Shown in pieces: positions 55,201-63,165 of a stretch of DNA of 64,000 nt. The stretch is from the NCBI RefSeq assembly GCF_001922345.1, contig NZ_CP018812.1, forward strand, positions 1,922,001 to 1,986,000, read 5' to 3'. Position 1 is the stretch's first letter. The number at the start of each line of letters is the position of its first letter. The position numbers were made by a program, and so were the translations under genes. The notes under the pieces were generated by a model. It ran no database searches. It saw nothing but the letters and a program-made list of their open reading frames with translations, and was not told the origin of the DNA. The stretch comes from Paraburkholderia sp. SOS3. Its GTDB lineage: Bacteria; Pseudomonadota; Gammaproteobacteria; Burkholderiales; Burkholderiaceae.

Positions 55201-55416
55201 CAACGCACGTTCGTAGTAGTAGACGACGCGGCCCGACATGTCCTGCGGCGACAGGCCCGTGTACGACCACACGACCGCGACCACCGGAATGCGGATCGCC
55301 GGAAAGATATCGGTCGGCGTCTTCACGATCGCCATCGCGCCGGCGAGCACGATGAGGATGCTCATCACCACGAAGGTGAGCGGACGGCGCAGGGCAACGA
55401 GGACAATGGCGTTCAT
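52240..55416 (-). CDS. RND efflux inner-membrane transporter (HAE1-type)
   Basis: A 1058-residue pump. TM1 is MNAIVLVALRRPLTFVVMSILIVLAGAMAI; the proton-relay helix carries D402/D403 in VGILVDDATVMIEN. Two large periplasmic loops (about 40-335 and 560-870) alternate with two six-helix blocks, as in AcrB-type exporters. A cytosolic linker near residues 496-508 is histidine-rich (HMPAHIHLHSH), which is uncommon. Substrates are unknown. The ribosome site before 55416 is weak; GTG at 55503 is an alternative. The operon order is pump, adaptor, outer-membrane factor. Confidence 0.93.
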   Translation of the reverse strand: MNAIVLVALRRPLTFVVMSILIVLAGAMAIVKTPTDIFPAIRIPVVAVVWSYTGLSPQDMSGRVVYYYERALTTTVANIQHIESQSLYGTGVVKIFFQPGTNIAAAQAQVTAVSQTVLKQMPAGITPPQVLSYSASSVPVLFLQVSAPSMTAAQIYDMASNLIRPALVSVPGTAIPNPYGGSSLNVEIDLNQAKLLAHGLSATDVAHALAKQNVVLPAGDQKIGTLDFMVQTNSTPVAVPSFNNMPIKTVNGATVYLRDVAYVHRGSPPQINAVLVKGKQSVLIEVLKSGDASTLSVVAGIKKALPGIVKTLPAGVKITPLNDTSGFVKDSVRDVVQEMVTAALLTGLTVMLFLGSWRSTLIVATSIPLAILCSVIMLHLTGQTINVMTLGGLALAVGILVDDATVMIENIDAHLETGEELEPGIIAAANQIVVPTLVATLCICIVWLPMFQLGGISGYLFRPLAEAIIYAMLASFILSRTLVPTMAAWLLRGQVHMPAHIHLHSHAAGKPNVFMRFQGGFEQRFNAFRERYRDVLTLAVLHRKRFILTFVLCAVASMGLVAFLGRDFFPGIKSDEIDMHMRAPAGTRLEDTGKIADLVNHGVRRILAGQVTNLVDNCGLPTSSTNEAYNSNGTIGPQDCDITISLKDEASPVDAYRAKLRRELPKMFPGTQFSFLPGDITAKILNFGLPAPIDVQIAGRGQLQNMAFAQKLAARLRRIPGAADVHVQQLFDEPTLKVDADRSFASGVNLTEASIADNALATLSGSGQTAPTYWLDTANGVSHLVNLQTPQDQLSSMNDLETIPIDDGNGSPGGKSTQLLGALGSISQTGSPLVVSHYNILPAIDVYVSNQQRDLGAVEGDVEKAVKQMQSQLPHGASIHLRGQATTMTSAYVQLLGGLAISVLLVYLVIVINFQSWLDPFIIITALPGALAGIVWSLFLTHTNLSVPALTGAIMCMGTATANSILVVSFARDRLAAHGDAVAAAIEAGHARIRPVLMTALAMIIGMLPMSLSNSQNAPLGRAVIGGLLIATFATLLFVPCVFAIMHRNDTDPTESRP

Positions 55417-55833
55417 GAAGAAGGACTTGGCGGCTTCGGGTTGAATCCGTGCATCGGACGTTTTTCTGGGCCTGATCCGCCGGGCGAGGGCGCAGCGGCG
55501 CACCTGCCGGCGTGGCGCGTGCGGCGCGGCCAGCTGAACGGAAGACAGCGCATGCGAATGCGCTACGGTTACGGAGTCGGTTCGCGCCGTGACTGCGGCG
55601 CGCGTGTCGCGCCGCGGTCCAGACCGCGGTTCGGAGATAACGCATCGCGCTCGCGCGGCGTGACACAGCGGCAGAGGGCTTGCATCGCGTGGAACAGGAT
55701 CATGGCCGAATCAGGTCAATTGGGAACATGAACCCATGATCGGTGTTCGGTATTAACGCGCCTTAACCATCTTGGTGAAAGATTCTTAATTTTCGTGGTC
55801 AGCGCGGGTTGCGTCGCGAGCGAACGCCTGTTT
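55417..55833. other. Non-coding gap upstream of the RND operon
   Basis: This 417-base region separates the RND pump from the mutase gene; both are on the minus strand. It should contain the pump's promoter and the end signal of the upstream operon. A markedly AT-rich patch at about 55745-55797 stands out. I see no convincing -35/-10 pair, dyad operator or gene. Confidence 0.5.
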
Positions 55834-57957
55834 TCAAGGGAGGGACGCCGTCCTTACATCATGTAATCGAGCGGGATCGAGATACCCGCAGATTCGCGCG
55901 AGACCGGAAACGATATCGCTGACGCTGCTGCCGACCGGAAAGCACGCTGCGACGCCGGCGGCCTGCAATATACGCGTGCTCTCGCCATCGAGATTTCCGC
56001 CGACCACGACGGGCATGGCGGCGCCGCGTATGCGCAATTGCTCGAGCAGCTCGAGCACCAATGCGCCGTGCGCGCCGGACAGCGACGATACGCCGATCAA
56101 ATCCGCCTGTGCCGCGATCGCCTGCGAGCAGATGTCGGCGGCCGGCGCGAACAGCGGGCTCGCGACGACATCGAAGCCCGCGTCGGTCAGTGCGGCGGCG
56201 ACCACGCGTGCGCCACGGTCATGGCCGTCCTGGCCGAGCTTGGTCATCAACACGCGCGGCCGCCGGCCGAACGCCGCGCTCACGCGCGCGAGCGCATCGC
56301 ATGCGGCGCGCCATGCGGGGTCGTCCGATAGCGCATCGCGATAGACACCGGCGCCGACCCGCAGCGCCACCGTATGCCGCGGCCATACGGCTTCGAGCGC
56401 GCGCGTGCATTCGCCGACCGTGGCCCGCGCGCGCATGCAATCGATGGTCAACGCGAGCAGGTTGCCGTCGCCGTCGCGCGCCGCCCGTTCGAGCGCACGA
56501 AGCGCGGCGCCGACGCGCGCGATGTCGCGTTTCGCTTTCACGTCGGCTATCCGGAGCGCCTGGTGCCGTGCGACTTGCGCCGCATCGAGACCCGGGCCGC
56601 GCGCGGCGCCGCTCTCGTCAGGCGCATCGTCTTCCTGACGGTAGCCGTTCACGCCGACAATCGCGCGTTCGCCGCTTTCGATCTGCGCCTGCACTTCGAG
56701 CGCACACCGGTCGAGGCGCTCGCGCACCCATCCCGAGCGGATTGCGCCGACTATGCCGCCCTCGCCGTCGATCTCGTCGAGCAACGCGTGCACACGCGCG
56801 GCAATATCGGCGGTCAGCGATTCCATCATGTACGAGCCGGCCCACGGATCGATCACATCGCAAATGCCGGTTTCGTGCTGCAGCACCAGTTGCGTGTCGC
56901 GTGCGACGCGCGCGGATGCCGCGCACGGCAGCGCCAACGCTTCATCGTAGGCATTCGTGTGCAGCGACTGGGTTCCGCCGAACACCGCAGCCAGCGCTTC
57001 GACGGTGGTGCGCACGACATTGTTCAGCGGCTTTTGCGCGGTCAGCGACCAGCCCGACGTCTGGCAGTGCATGCGCAGCGCACGCGCACGGTCGGAACGC
57101 GCGCCGCATTGCGCAGCAAGCGTCGACCAGACGAGCCGCGCCGCACGCAGTTTGGCGATCTCCGCATAGAAATCGGTGCCGACGCCGAAGAAAAAGCTGA
57201 GGTGCTCGCATACGTCGTCCGCGCCCATGCCGCGCTCGACGAGCGTGCGCACATACGCGCGCGCATCGGCCATCGTCAGCGCGAGTTCGAGCACCGGGTC
57301 GGCGCCCGCTTCCTGAAAGTGATAGCCCGACACCGATAGCGCATGAAAGCGCGGCGCATGACTCGCCAGATACTCGACGACGTCCGCCGCGATGCGCAAC
57401 GACGGTTCGGGCGCGAAGATGCACGTATTGCGTGTGATGAACTCCTTGAGAATGTCGTTCTGAATCGTGCCGGTCAGTTGCGCCGCGGCCACGCCGCGCT
57501 CTTCGGCCGCGACGATGAATGCGGCCAGCACGGGCAGTACCGCGCCGTTCATCGTCATCGAGACCGAGGTGTGTTCGAGTGCGATATCGGCGAAGAGCCG
57601 CGCCATGTCCTCGACGGTGTCGATCGCGACGCCGGTCACGCCGACATCGGCTGCCACCTGGGGATCGTCGGAGTCGTAGCCGCGCTGCGTCGGCAGATCG
57701 AACGCGACCGACAGGCCCTGCGCGCCCTCGGCAAGCGCGGTGCGAAACGCGAGGTTGGTGTCGGCCGCTTGCGCGTAGCCCGCGTACTGGCGGATCGTCC
57801 AGCGCCGGCCGGTGTACATCGACGTGTAGGGACCGCGCACGAACGGCGCTTCGCCGGGCAGGCTGTTGAGATGGGCGAGACCTTCGGTGTCCGCGCGCGT
57901 GTAAAGCGGCTTGAGCGTAACGGCGCGGCGACGCCTGCGCCCGAACGATCGCTTCAT
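55834..57957 (-). CDS. Methylmalonyl-CoA mutase, single-chain
   Basis: A 707-residue enzyme with substrate and B12 domains in one chain, close in size to E. coli ScpA/Sbm. The barrel has WTIRQYAG and [11 protein letters not shown], whose Tyr and Arg are those I expect in methylmalonyl-CoA rather than isobutyryl- or hydroxyisobutyryl-CoA mutases, and [11 protein letters not shown] with the active-site His. The cobalamin domain has D577-G-H579-D-R-G582 (base-off/His-on). It interconverts succinyl-CoA and (R)-methylmalonyl-CoA. No epimerase or MeaB/ArgK chaperone is in view. It overlaps the LnmK-like gene by four bases, which ties it to the Nit1C-type operon. Confidence 0.93.
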   Translation of the reverse strand: MKRSFGRRRRRAVTLKPLYTRADTEGLAHLNSLPGEAPFVRGPYTSMYTGRRWTIRQYAGYAQAADTNLAFRTALAEGAQGLSVAFDLPTQRGYDSDDPQVAADVGVTGVAIDTVEDMARLFADIALEHTSVSMTMNGAVLPVLAAFIVAAEERGVAAAQLTGTIQNDILKEFITRNTCIFAPEPSLRIAADVVEYLASHAPRFHALSVSGYHFQEAGADPVLELALTMADARAYVRTLVERGMGADDVCEHLSFFFGVGTDFYAEIAKLRAARLVWSTLAAQCGARSDRARALRMHCQTSGWSLTAQKPLNNVVRTTVEALAAVFGGTQSLHTNAYDEALALPCAASARVARDTQLVLQHETGICDVIDPWAGSYMMESLTADIAARVHALLDEIDGEGGIVGAIRSGWVRERLDRCALEVQAQIESGERAIVGVNGYRQEDDAPDESGAARGPGLDAAQVARHQALRIADVKAKRDIARVGAALRALERAARDGDGNLLALTIDCMRARATVGECTRALEAVWPRHTVALRVGAGVYRDALSDDPAWRAACDALARVSAAFGRRPRVLMTKLGQDGHDRGARVVAAALTDAGFDVVASPLFAPAADICSQAIAAQADLIGVSSLSGAHGALVLELLEQLRIRGAAMPVVVGGNLDGESTRILQAAGVAACFPVGSSVSDIVSGLARICGYLDPARLHDVRTASLP

Positions 57958-58775
57958 CGGCGCCTCCAGTGTTTTTCGGTCATCACGTCGGCGATCTTGC
58001 GGCCATCGCTCGTGCGGCGCACTTCGCTCCAGTGCGCGATGCCGCGCTCGCCGCTGCGCTCGCCGATCACATGCACGGTCAGCGCGTCGCCGAGGTCGAC
58101 GTTGCCGTAGTAGTACAGCGCGCGGCTCGCGACGACCGGCGGCTCAGGGAAGCGATGGCGCTGCCACTCGGCACGATCGACGAACGACTGGAAGTTCGCG
58201 AAATACAGAAAATCGGCGCCGTTGAAGTCGCTGTTCGGACACGGCAGGAACTCGGCGGGCGCGCAACCTGTGGCCGGCAAGTCGTCGGCAAGCGCGGCGT
58301 CGCCGGCGCGCATCCGCTTGCCGAGCTCGATCATCGGCACCGCTTCGTCGGGCACCGGGCTCAACTCGCCGCGCAGTGCCGACAGCGCGGCGCGCGCGAC
58401 GCCGCGGTTGCCGCGCGCGCCGCCGCGCGTGACGAACGTCGACGACATCGATACCTGTGCGAGCGGCGCGCCGCCGCGTTGCACGCGATGCGTGCTCACA
58501 TGCCGCACCGCGCCGGTCCGATGCAGGCTGCTGCCGATCTCGAACTCGTCGTTCTCGCACAGCGAATCGAACCCGAACGCCTGCAGCCGGATCGCGGTAA
58601 AAGCCGCGTACGAGCGGTGCCCGCCGTCGTCGCCGAAGTCGTGCGTCGCGCGGCCCGCATGTGCCGCGAGCGCTTCCCAATGCCGATGCCCGCACTCCTT
58701 GAGCAGCCAGTTTTCCGACAGGCCTGTGTACGTCAACTGCGGCATGCCGGCCCGATAGCGGTCGGGCGGCATCAT
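57954..58775 (-). CDS. LnmK/Pnap_2097-type biosynthesis protein
   Basis: A 273-residue protein with two hot-dog-like halves. TYTGLSENWLLKECGHRHWEAL at the start and the central MSSTFVTRGGARGNRGVARAAL recall the LnmK-type domain and the Pnap_2097 family found in biosynthetic clusters. LnmK itself, from leinamycin biosynthesis, is a bifunctional acyltransferase/decarboxylase that turns methylmalonyl-CoA into a propionyl group on a carrier protein. The next gene makes methylmalonyl-CoA, so the same chemistry is plausible here. Start overlaps the oxidoreductase stop (ATGA); no separate ribosome site. Assigned by pattern and context. Confidence 0.68.
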   Translation of the reverse strand: MMPPDRYRAGMPQLTYTGLSENWLLKECGHRHWEALAAHAGRATHDFGDDGGHRSYAAFTAIRLQAFGFDSLCENDEFEIGSSLHRTGAVRHVSTHRVQRGGAPLAQVSMSSTFVTRGGARGNRGVARAALSALRGELSPVPDEAVPMIELGKRMRAGDAALADDLPATGCAPAEFLPCPNSDFNGADFLYFANFQSFVDRAEWQRHRFPEPPVVASRALYYYGNVDLGDALTVHVIGERSGERGIAHWSEVRRTSDGRKIADVMTEKHWRRR

Positions 58776-60070
58776 GCGGCAAGGCTCGCGGACGTCGTCT
58801 GCGAAGCTGTCGCGGACGCACGAATCGCATCGACCACGTGCTCGGCGTCGCGCGCAACGCCCGAGAAGCGTCCGGAACCCCACGTATGCAGCCATGGCAA
58901 GCCGATGAAGTACAGCCCCGCTTGCGGCGTGATCCCGCGCGTGTGCGCCGGATAGCCGCGCCCGTTGAACACCGGCGCGTCGAGCCAGCTGAAGTCCGGG
59001 GTAAAGCCGATGCACCAGATCACCGATGCGATGCCGCTCGCCGCAAGATCGAGCGACGTGCGCTCTCGCGGCGGCCGCCACACCGGCTGATACGGTTCGC
59101 CCGGCGGCGCGTCGATGCGTTGCCTGTCGATGAACGCGTCGATGCTCGCGTTGATCCGGTTGTACGTGTCGTCGGCGCTGTCGAGGTTCGCGGTCAGATT
59201 CGGCGCGAATTGCAGGCAGCCGTCGCGCAGATCGTCGAGCCGGCCATACAGCTCCATGCCTTCCTGCGCGAAACGCCGCAGGTCGATATCGCGGCCGCCG
59301 TCGCGGCCGGTCACATAGTGATTGGTGTTGTCGCGCACGCCTTCGCGCAGCGGATGCTGTTCGACCGGCATATCGTAATAGCGCATGTCCGCGAGCCAGT
59401 CCACCACATCGCGGCCGCGATAGAAGCGCGCGCAGCGCGGCGCCTCGCCGACCGCGAGATAGACCTTGCGGCCCGCGAGGTGCAAATCCTCCGCGATCTG
59501 CGCGCCGGACTGGCCCGAGCCGACCACCAGCACCGCGCCGTCGGGCAGGCTTTGCGGGTTGCGGTAAGCCGACGATTGCCATTGCGCGATTTCCGCCGGC
59601 AGCCGCTCGGCCATACGCGGCACGATCGGCGTGTGGTAACCGCCCGACGCCACCACCACGTGATCGGCGGTCCAGTTGCCGTTCGACGTTGCGACCGCGA
59701 AACGTCCGTCGGCCTGCCGCTTGACGCGCTTCACCTCGGTTTGCTCGAGCACCGGCGCATCGAGCTTCGCGATGAAGCCGTCGAGATACGCGACGATCTC
59801 GTCCTTCTTCATGAAGCCGTGCGGATCGTCGCCGCGATACGGATGACCGGGCAGCGCGCACTGCCAGTTCGGCGTGACGAGACAGAACGTGTCCCAGCGC
59901 TGCGTGCGCCACGTGTGCGCGAGCGTCGCTTTTTCGATCACCAGATGATCGATGTCCGCTGCCTTCAGGTAGTAGCTGATCGAGAGTCCAGCCTGTCCGC
60001 CGCCGATCACGATCACCGTGCGATGCGGCACGTCGCCTTCGGATGGCGACGCCAACGATACGTTCGACAT
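58772..60070 (-). CDS. MSMEG_0569-type flavin-dependent oxidoreductase
   Basis: A 432-residue FAD/NAD(P)H enzyme: FAD motif VIVIGGGQAGLSISYYL near the start and second dinucleotide motif VLVVGSGQSGAQIAEDLH at about 166-183, with a later IWCIGFTPDFSW. It resembles flavin monooxygenases of the MSMEG_0569 group, a fixed part of Nit1C-type clusters. The start could be GTG at 60088, which overlaps the previous stop as GTGA, or ATG at 60070, chosen because AGGG lies upstream. Confidence 0.85.
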   Translation of the reverse strand: MSNVSLASPSEGDVPHRTVIVIGGGQAGLSISYYLKAADIDHLVIEKATLAHTWRTQRWDTFCLVTPNWQCALPGHPYRGDDPHGFMKKDEIVAYLDGFIAKLDAPVLEQTEVKRVKRQADGRFAVATSNGNWTADHVVVASGGYHTPIVPRMAERLPAEIAQWQSSAYRNPQSLPDGAVLVVGSGQSGAQIAEDLHLAGRKVYLAVGEAPRCARFYRGRDVVDWLADMRYYDMPVEQHPLREGVRDNTNHYVTGRDGGRDIDLRRFAQEGMELYGRLDDLRDGCLQFAPNLTANLDSADDTYNRINASIDAFIDRQRIDAPPGEPYQPVWRPPRERTSLDLAASGIASVIWCIGFTPDFSWLDAPVFNGRGYPAHTRGITPQAGLYFIGLPWLHTWGSGRFSGVARDAEHVVDAIRASATASQTTSASLAA

Positions 60071-60084
60071 GATGCTTGCCCTGT

Positions 60085-60369
60085 TCACGAGAGTTCGATC
60101 ACTTTCACTTCGGCGGCCGGGTCGGCGGCGAAGCGCTCCGCATGCTGTTCGATCTGCGCGAGCTGGTCGAGCGCGGCCGAACAGGCGAAGCCGTACTTTT
60201 CGCGCACGCGCTCGGAGCCGATATGCAGCGCCTCGCGGGCGCGCGACACGAAATCGGCAAGCGGATAGCGCTGGCCGGGGACGAAGAAGTCGGCGACCAC
60301 CGTCGACGGCGAGTAGCAGTTGACCTCATCGCCGTCGGGCCACTGGACCCGGAAGTGCATGACTGGCAT
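60085..60369 (-). CDS. MSMEG_0570-type nitrogen-starvation-response protein
   Basis: A 94-residue protein: MHFRVQWPDGDEVNCYSPSTVVADFF followed by a helical second half with ALHIGSERVREKYGFACSAALDQL. It matches the small MSMEG_0570-type protein conserved in Nit1C clusters and linked by annotation to nitrogen-starvation response. Biochemical function is unknown. The start at 60369 follows GAGGAG; a second Met three codons later is less likely. It lies 23 bases after the glycosyltransferase. Confidence 0.82.
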   Translation of the reverse strand: MPVMHFRVQWPDGDEVNCYSPSTVVADFFVPGQRYPLADFVSRAREALHIGSERVREKYGFACSAALDQLAQIEQHAERFAADPAAEVKVIELS

Positions 60370-60392
60370 CAGGTTCTCCTCTGGATTGGAAT

Positions 60393-61574
60393 TCAGGCCG
60401 GGGCCAGCTGCATGCAATCGCGATACAGCGCGAGATGGCGCAGCGCGCTCGCGCGCCAGCTGAAGCGTTGCAGCAGGGCGGACACCGCATCGGTGAAATC
60501 GATGCCGCGGCGATCGTCGAATGCCTGCAGCAGGGCCGCGGCAATGCTGTGCGCGTCGTGCGGCTGTGCCCAGTAGCAGACGCGCCCATTCAGATACTCG
60601 GTAAACGGCGCGATCTGCGATACGACGACGGGCACGCCCGATGACAGCGCTTCGAGCACGACGAGGCCGAAGCCTTCGCGCAGCGAGACCATCGCAACTG
60701 CGTCGGCGCGTCGCATCAGCGCCGGAATCGCGTCGTCGTCGAGCGCGCCGGTGACGACGATCGCTTCGCCGAGGCCGATCGGCAGGCCCAGTTCGGCCGC
60801 ACGCGCCGCGAAGCGACGCGTGTAGGCGTCGTGGTCGAGCAGGCTCGCGCCGCCCGCGATGACGAGCTGCGCGTTGCGCCGCGTCTTTCTGAGCAGCGCA
60901 AACGCTTCGAGCAGTTGCAGCGTGTTCTTGCGTTCCTCGATACCGCCGACCGCGAGCACGACCGGGTCGCCGTGCACGCCGAGTTCGGCGGGCAGCATGA
61001 CGTCGTCGAGTTCGCGCGCCGCGCGAAAACGCTGCACGTCCACGCCGTTGTTCACCGTGACGGCTTCGATGCCGAAGCGGGTTTTCATCGTCTGCGTCCA
61101 CACTTCGCTCACGCAGAACACGGCGTCGGCATCGGCATAGGCGCGGTGCTGCCATTGCGCGAGGCGTGGGTCGCGAAAAGCGTCGAGATGGTGAACGGTG
61201 CGCACGAAACCGCGGATCGTGCCTTCGGCACGCAGTTCGGCGAGCGCGTTGCCGCTGATGCTGTCCTGCGCGTGCAGCACGTCGAAGCCGGGGCGCGCCT
61301 GCGCGCGCAGTGTGGCTTGCAATGCGCTCTTCAATGCATCGATGCGTGTCTGCACCATCGATGCCGTGTCGAGTGCGCGCGCGGCGACGTTCGCGAGCAC
61401 GATGCGGCACGGCGACGGCCGGAACATCGGCGCATGGTCTTCGGTCGGGGCGAAAATCGTCACGTCGTGCCCTTCGGCGACGAGCGCGCGGCCGAGTTCG
61501 AGCGTATGCACGACGCCACCGCGCGGGTTCACCGAATGCGTGAACAGGGCAATACGCAACGGCGTGTCGTTCAT
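60393..61574 (-). CDS. MSMEG_0565-type glycosyltransferase (GT4-like)
   Basis: A 393-residue GT-B enzyme. N-terminal LFTHSVNPRGGVVHTLELGRALVAEGHDVTIFAP has the GGV acceptor loop. The C-terminal half shows AVGGIEERKNTLQLLEAF and the nucleotide-sugar motif VSLREGFGLVVLEALSSGVPVV (E-X7-E). It belongs with the glycosyltransferases of Nit1C clusters, so the cluster product is probably glycosylated. The start overlaps the AIR-synthase-like stop by four bases; AAGGAG lies upstream. Confidence 0.87.
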   Translation of the reverse strand: MNDTPLRIALFTHSVNPRGGVVHTLELGRALVAEGHDVTIFAPTEDHAPMFRPSPCRIVLANVAARALDTASMVQTRIDALKSALQATLRAQARPGFDVLHAQDSISGNALAELRAEGTIRGFVRTVHHLDAFRDPRLAQWQHRAYADADAVFCVSEVWTQTMKTRFGIEAVTVNNGVDVQRFRAARELDDVMLPAELGVHGDPVVLAVGGIEERKNTLQLLEAFALLRKTRRNAQLVIAGGASLLDHDAYTRRFAARAAELGLPIGLGEAIVVTGALDDDAIPALMRRADAVAMVSLREGFGLVVLEALSSGVPVVVSQIAPFTEYLNGRVCYWAQPHDAHSIAAALLQAFDDRRGIDFTDAVSALLQRFSWRASALRHLALYRDCMQLAPA

Positions 61575-62596
61575 GCCGGCTCCTTGCGCGGCGCGTGTGC
61601 CGCTGGTGCGTTTGCGGCCTGGTTCGAAGGCGCGCCGATAAACGGACTGTCCGCGAAATTCCACAGCAGCGCCGCGTGATCGTTCTGCGTGACGACCACT
61701 TCGTGCGAGGCGTCGACGGTGCCGATTGCCGCGCAGTCAAGACCGCGCTCGCGAAACCGCGCGAGCACCGCATCGACGAGCGGCTCGCGCACCGACAGCA
61801 CGAAGCCGAAGCTCGGAAACGCGCTGAGCCAGCGCTCGAAGTCGACGCCGTCGGGGCAGGGGATCGCATCGAGATCGAGCCGCGCGCCGGCGCCCGAGCA
61901 TTCGAGCAGCATCAGCGAGGTGCCCAGCACGCCGGCCATGCTGATGTCTTTCGCCGCATCGCATAGGCCGCTTTCGGCGAGCATCGGCAGCAGCTCGAGG
62001 TCGCCGCGCAAGCGTTCGGCCGGCGCGCCGACCGACGCATTCCAGAACGGGTACGGATCTTCAAAGCGGCCGCGCAGATCGACCGCCATCACGAGACGGT
62101 CGCCCGCGCGCGCGTTGAAGCTCGACAGCAGCCGGCGCGCGCGCCCGACGATCGATACCGCGAGCTGCGGCTGCGCGCTGCGCGTATTGCTGTGGCCGCC
62201 GACGACCGGCACGCCATATGCGGACGAGGCGGCCGCGATACCGGCGAGCATCTCGCGCGCTCGCGCATGTCCGTCGCTCCACAGCGCATCGACGACGGCG
62301 AGCGGCCGGCCGCCCATCGCGTAGATATCGCTGACGTTGACCATCACGCTGCTATAACCGGCGAACCACGGCATCGCTTCGACGAAATCGCTGACGAGCC
62401 CTTCGATGGCGAACAGCAGATAACCGTCGCGATCCGCGATAGCCGCGCAATCGTCGCCGACCGCAACCGCCTGCGCGAGCGCGGCGACGCCGCCGGGCAG
62501 GCGCTCGGACAGCGACGCGACCACGTTCGCGATATCGGTTTTATGGCGAAAACCGCGGCTCTCGCGCAGCCGTTGAACGAGCGCGTCGAGGCTCAT
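61571..62596 (-). CDS. Sll0787-type AIR-synthase-like protein
   Basis: A 341-residue member of the PurM/ThiL/SelD fold. Family features are VAVGDDCAAIADRDGYLLFAIEGLVSDFV (the GDD-type metal/ATP site), VNVSDIYAMGGRPLAVVDAL (a typical PurM segment) and the C-terminal DISMAGVLGTSLMLLECSG. It matches the sll0787 family that marks Nit1C clusters. It probably performs ATP-dependent phosphorylation or ring closure. The start at 62596 is an ATGA overlap with the GNAT gene. Confidence 0.85.
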   Translation of the reverse strand: MSLDALVQRLRESRGFRHKTDIANVVASLSERLPGGVAALAQAVAVGDDCAAIADRDGYLLFAIEGLVSDFVEAMPWFAGYSSVMVNVSDIYAMGGRPLAVVDALWSDGHARAREMLAGIAAASSAYGVPVVGGHSNTRSAQPQLAVSIVGRARRLLSSFNARAGDRLVMAVDLRGRFEDPYPFWNASVGAPAERLRGDLELLPMLAESGLCDAAKDISMAGVLGTSLMLLECSGAGARLDLDAIPCPDGVDFERWLSAFPSFGFVLSVREPLVDAVLARFRERGLDCAAIGTVDASHEVVVTQNDHAALLWNFADSPFIGAPSNQAANAPAAHAPRKEPA

Positions 62597-63162
62597 GAAT
62601 GCCCCCGCGCCCCGGACGTGACGAACCCGCTTTCGGGGGTGTGGCACGGCGGATACCAGGCGAGGTCCGCCTGCATCCGATGATGCAGCCGGCCGAACAG
62701 CGTCTCTTCGGCGACCGTTTGCCAATGCAGGCGCCGGAACAACGGCACGTTCTGACCTTGCACATGCGCGTGAAACGTATCGCAGCCGAGTGCATGCGCG
62801 CTGCAGACGGCGAGCCGGATCAGCGTCGAACCGAGCCGTCCGTGCGAACGGAACGCCGCATGGACCGCGAGGCGCGAGCCGAGCCATGCGCGCGGTGCGC
62901 TCTCGTGAATCCGCACGGTGCCGACCACCTGCTCGGGCATGCCGGCGACGCAGCTCAGCGCGACGAGCAGCCTGGCGTGAGCGTCGATTTCATCGCGGTC
63001 GTCGCCGACGAAAATGCCCTGCTCGATGCAGAACACGGCGCGCCGCAGCGCATACGCGCCGTCGCTTTCCCACGGCAGCGTCGCCCACTTGATGCGATAT
63101 TCGGCCGGCGTGAATTCGAGCGGCGGCGCGGCGTCGGCCAGATCGAAAGTGTCGCAATACAT
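62593..63162 (-). CDS. MSMEG_0567-type GNAT acyltransferase
   Basis: A 189-residue GNAT-like protein. VVGTVRIHESAPRAWLGSRLAVHAAFRSHGRLGSTLIRLAVCSAHALG contains the acetyl-CoA loop (R-S-H-G-R-L-G-S) and LFRRLHWQTVAEETLFGRLHHRMQADL the C-terminal strand region. It corresponds to the acetyltransferase always paired with the AIR-synthase-like gene in Nit1C clusters, where the two are sometimes fused. It starts three bases after the radical SAM gene ends. Confidence 0.85.
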   Translation of the reverse strand: MYCDTFDLADAAPPLEFTPAEYRIKWATLPWESDGAYALRRAVFCIEQGIFVGDDRDEIDAHARLLVALSCVAGMPEQVVGTVRIHESAPRAWLGSRLAVHAAFRSHGRLGSTLIRLAVCSAHALGCDTFHAHVQGQNVPLFRRLHWQTVAEETLFGRLHHRMQADLAWYPPCHTPESGFVTSGARGHS

Positions 63163-63165
63163 GGC

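Noticed and set aside
52174..55731. An 1185-codon plus-strand open frame opposite the RND pump
   Set aside because: It is Arg/His/Asp-rich with no family pattern and mirrors the well-supported pump gene. Long antisense frames are expected in high-GC coding DNA.
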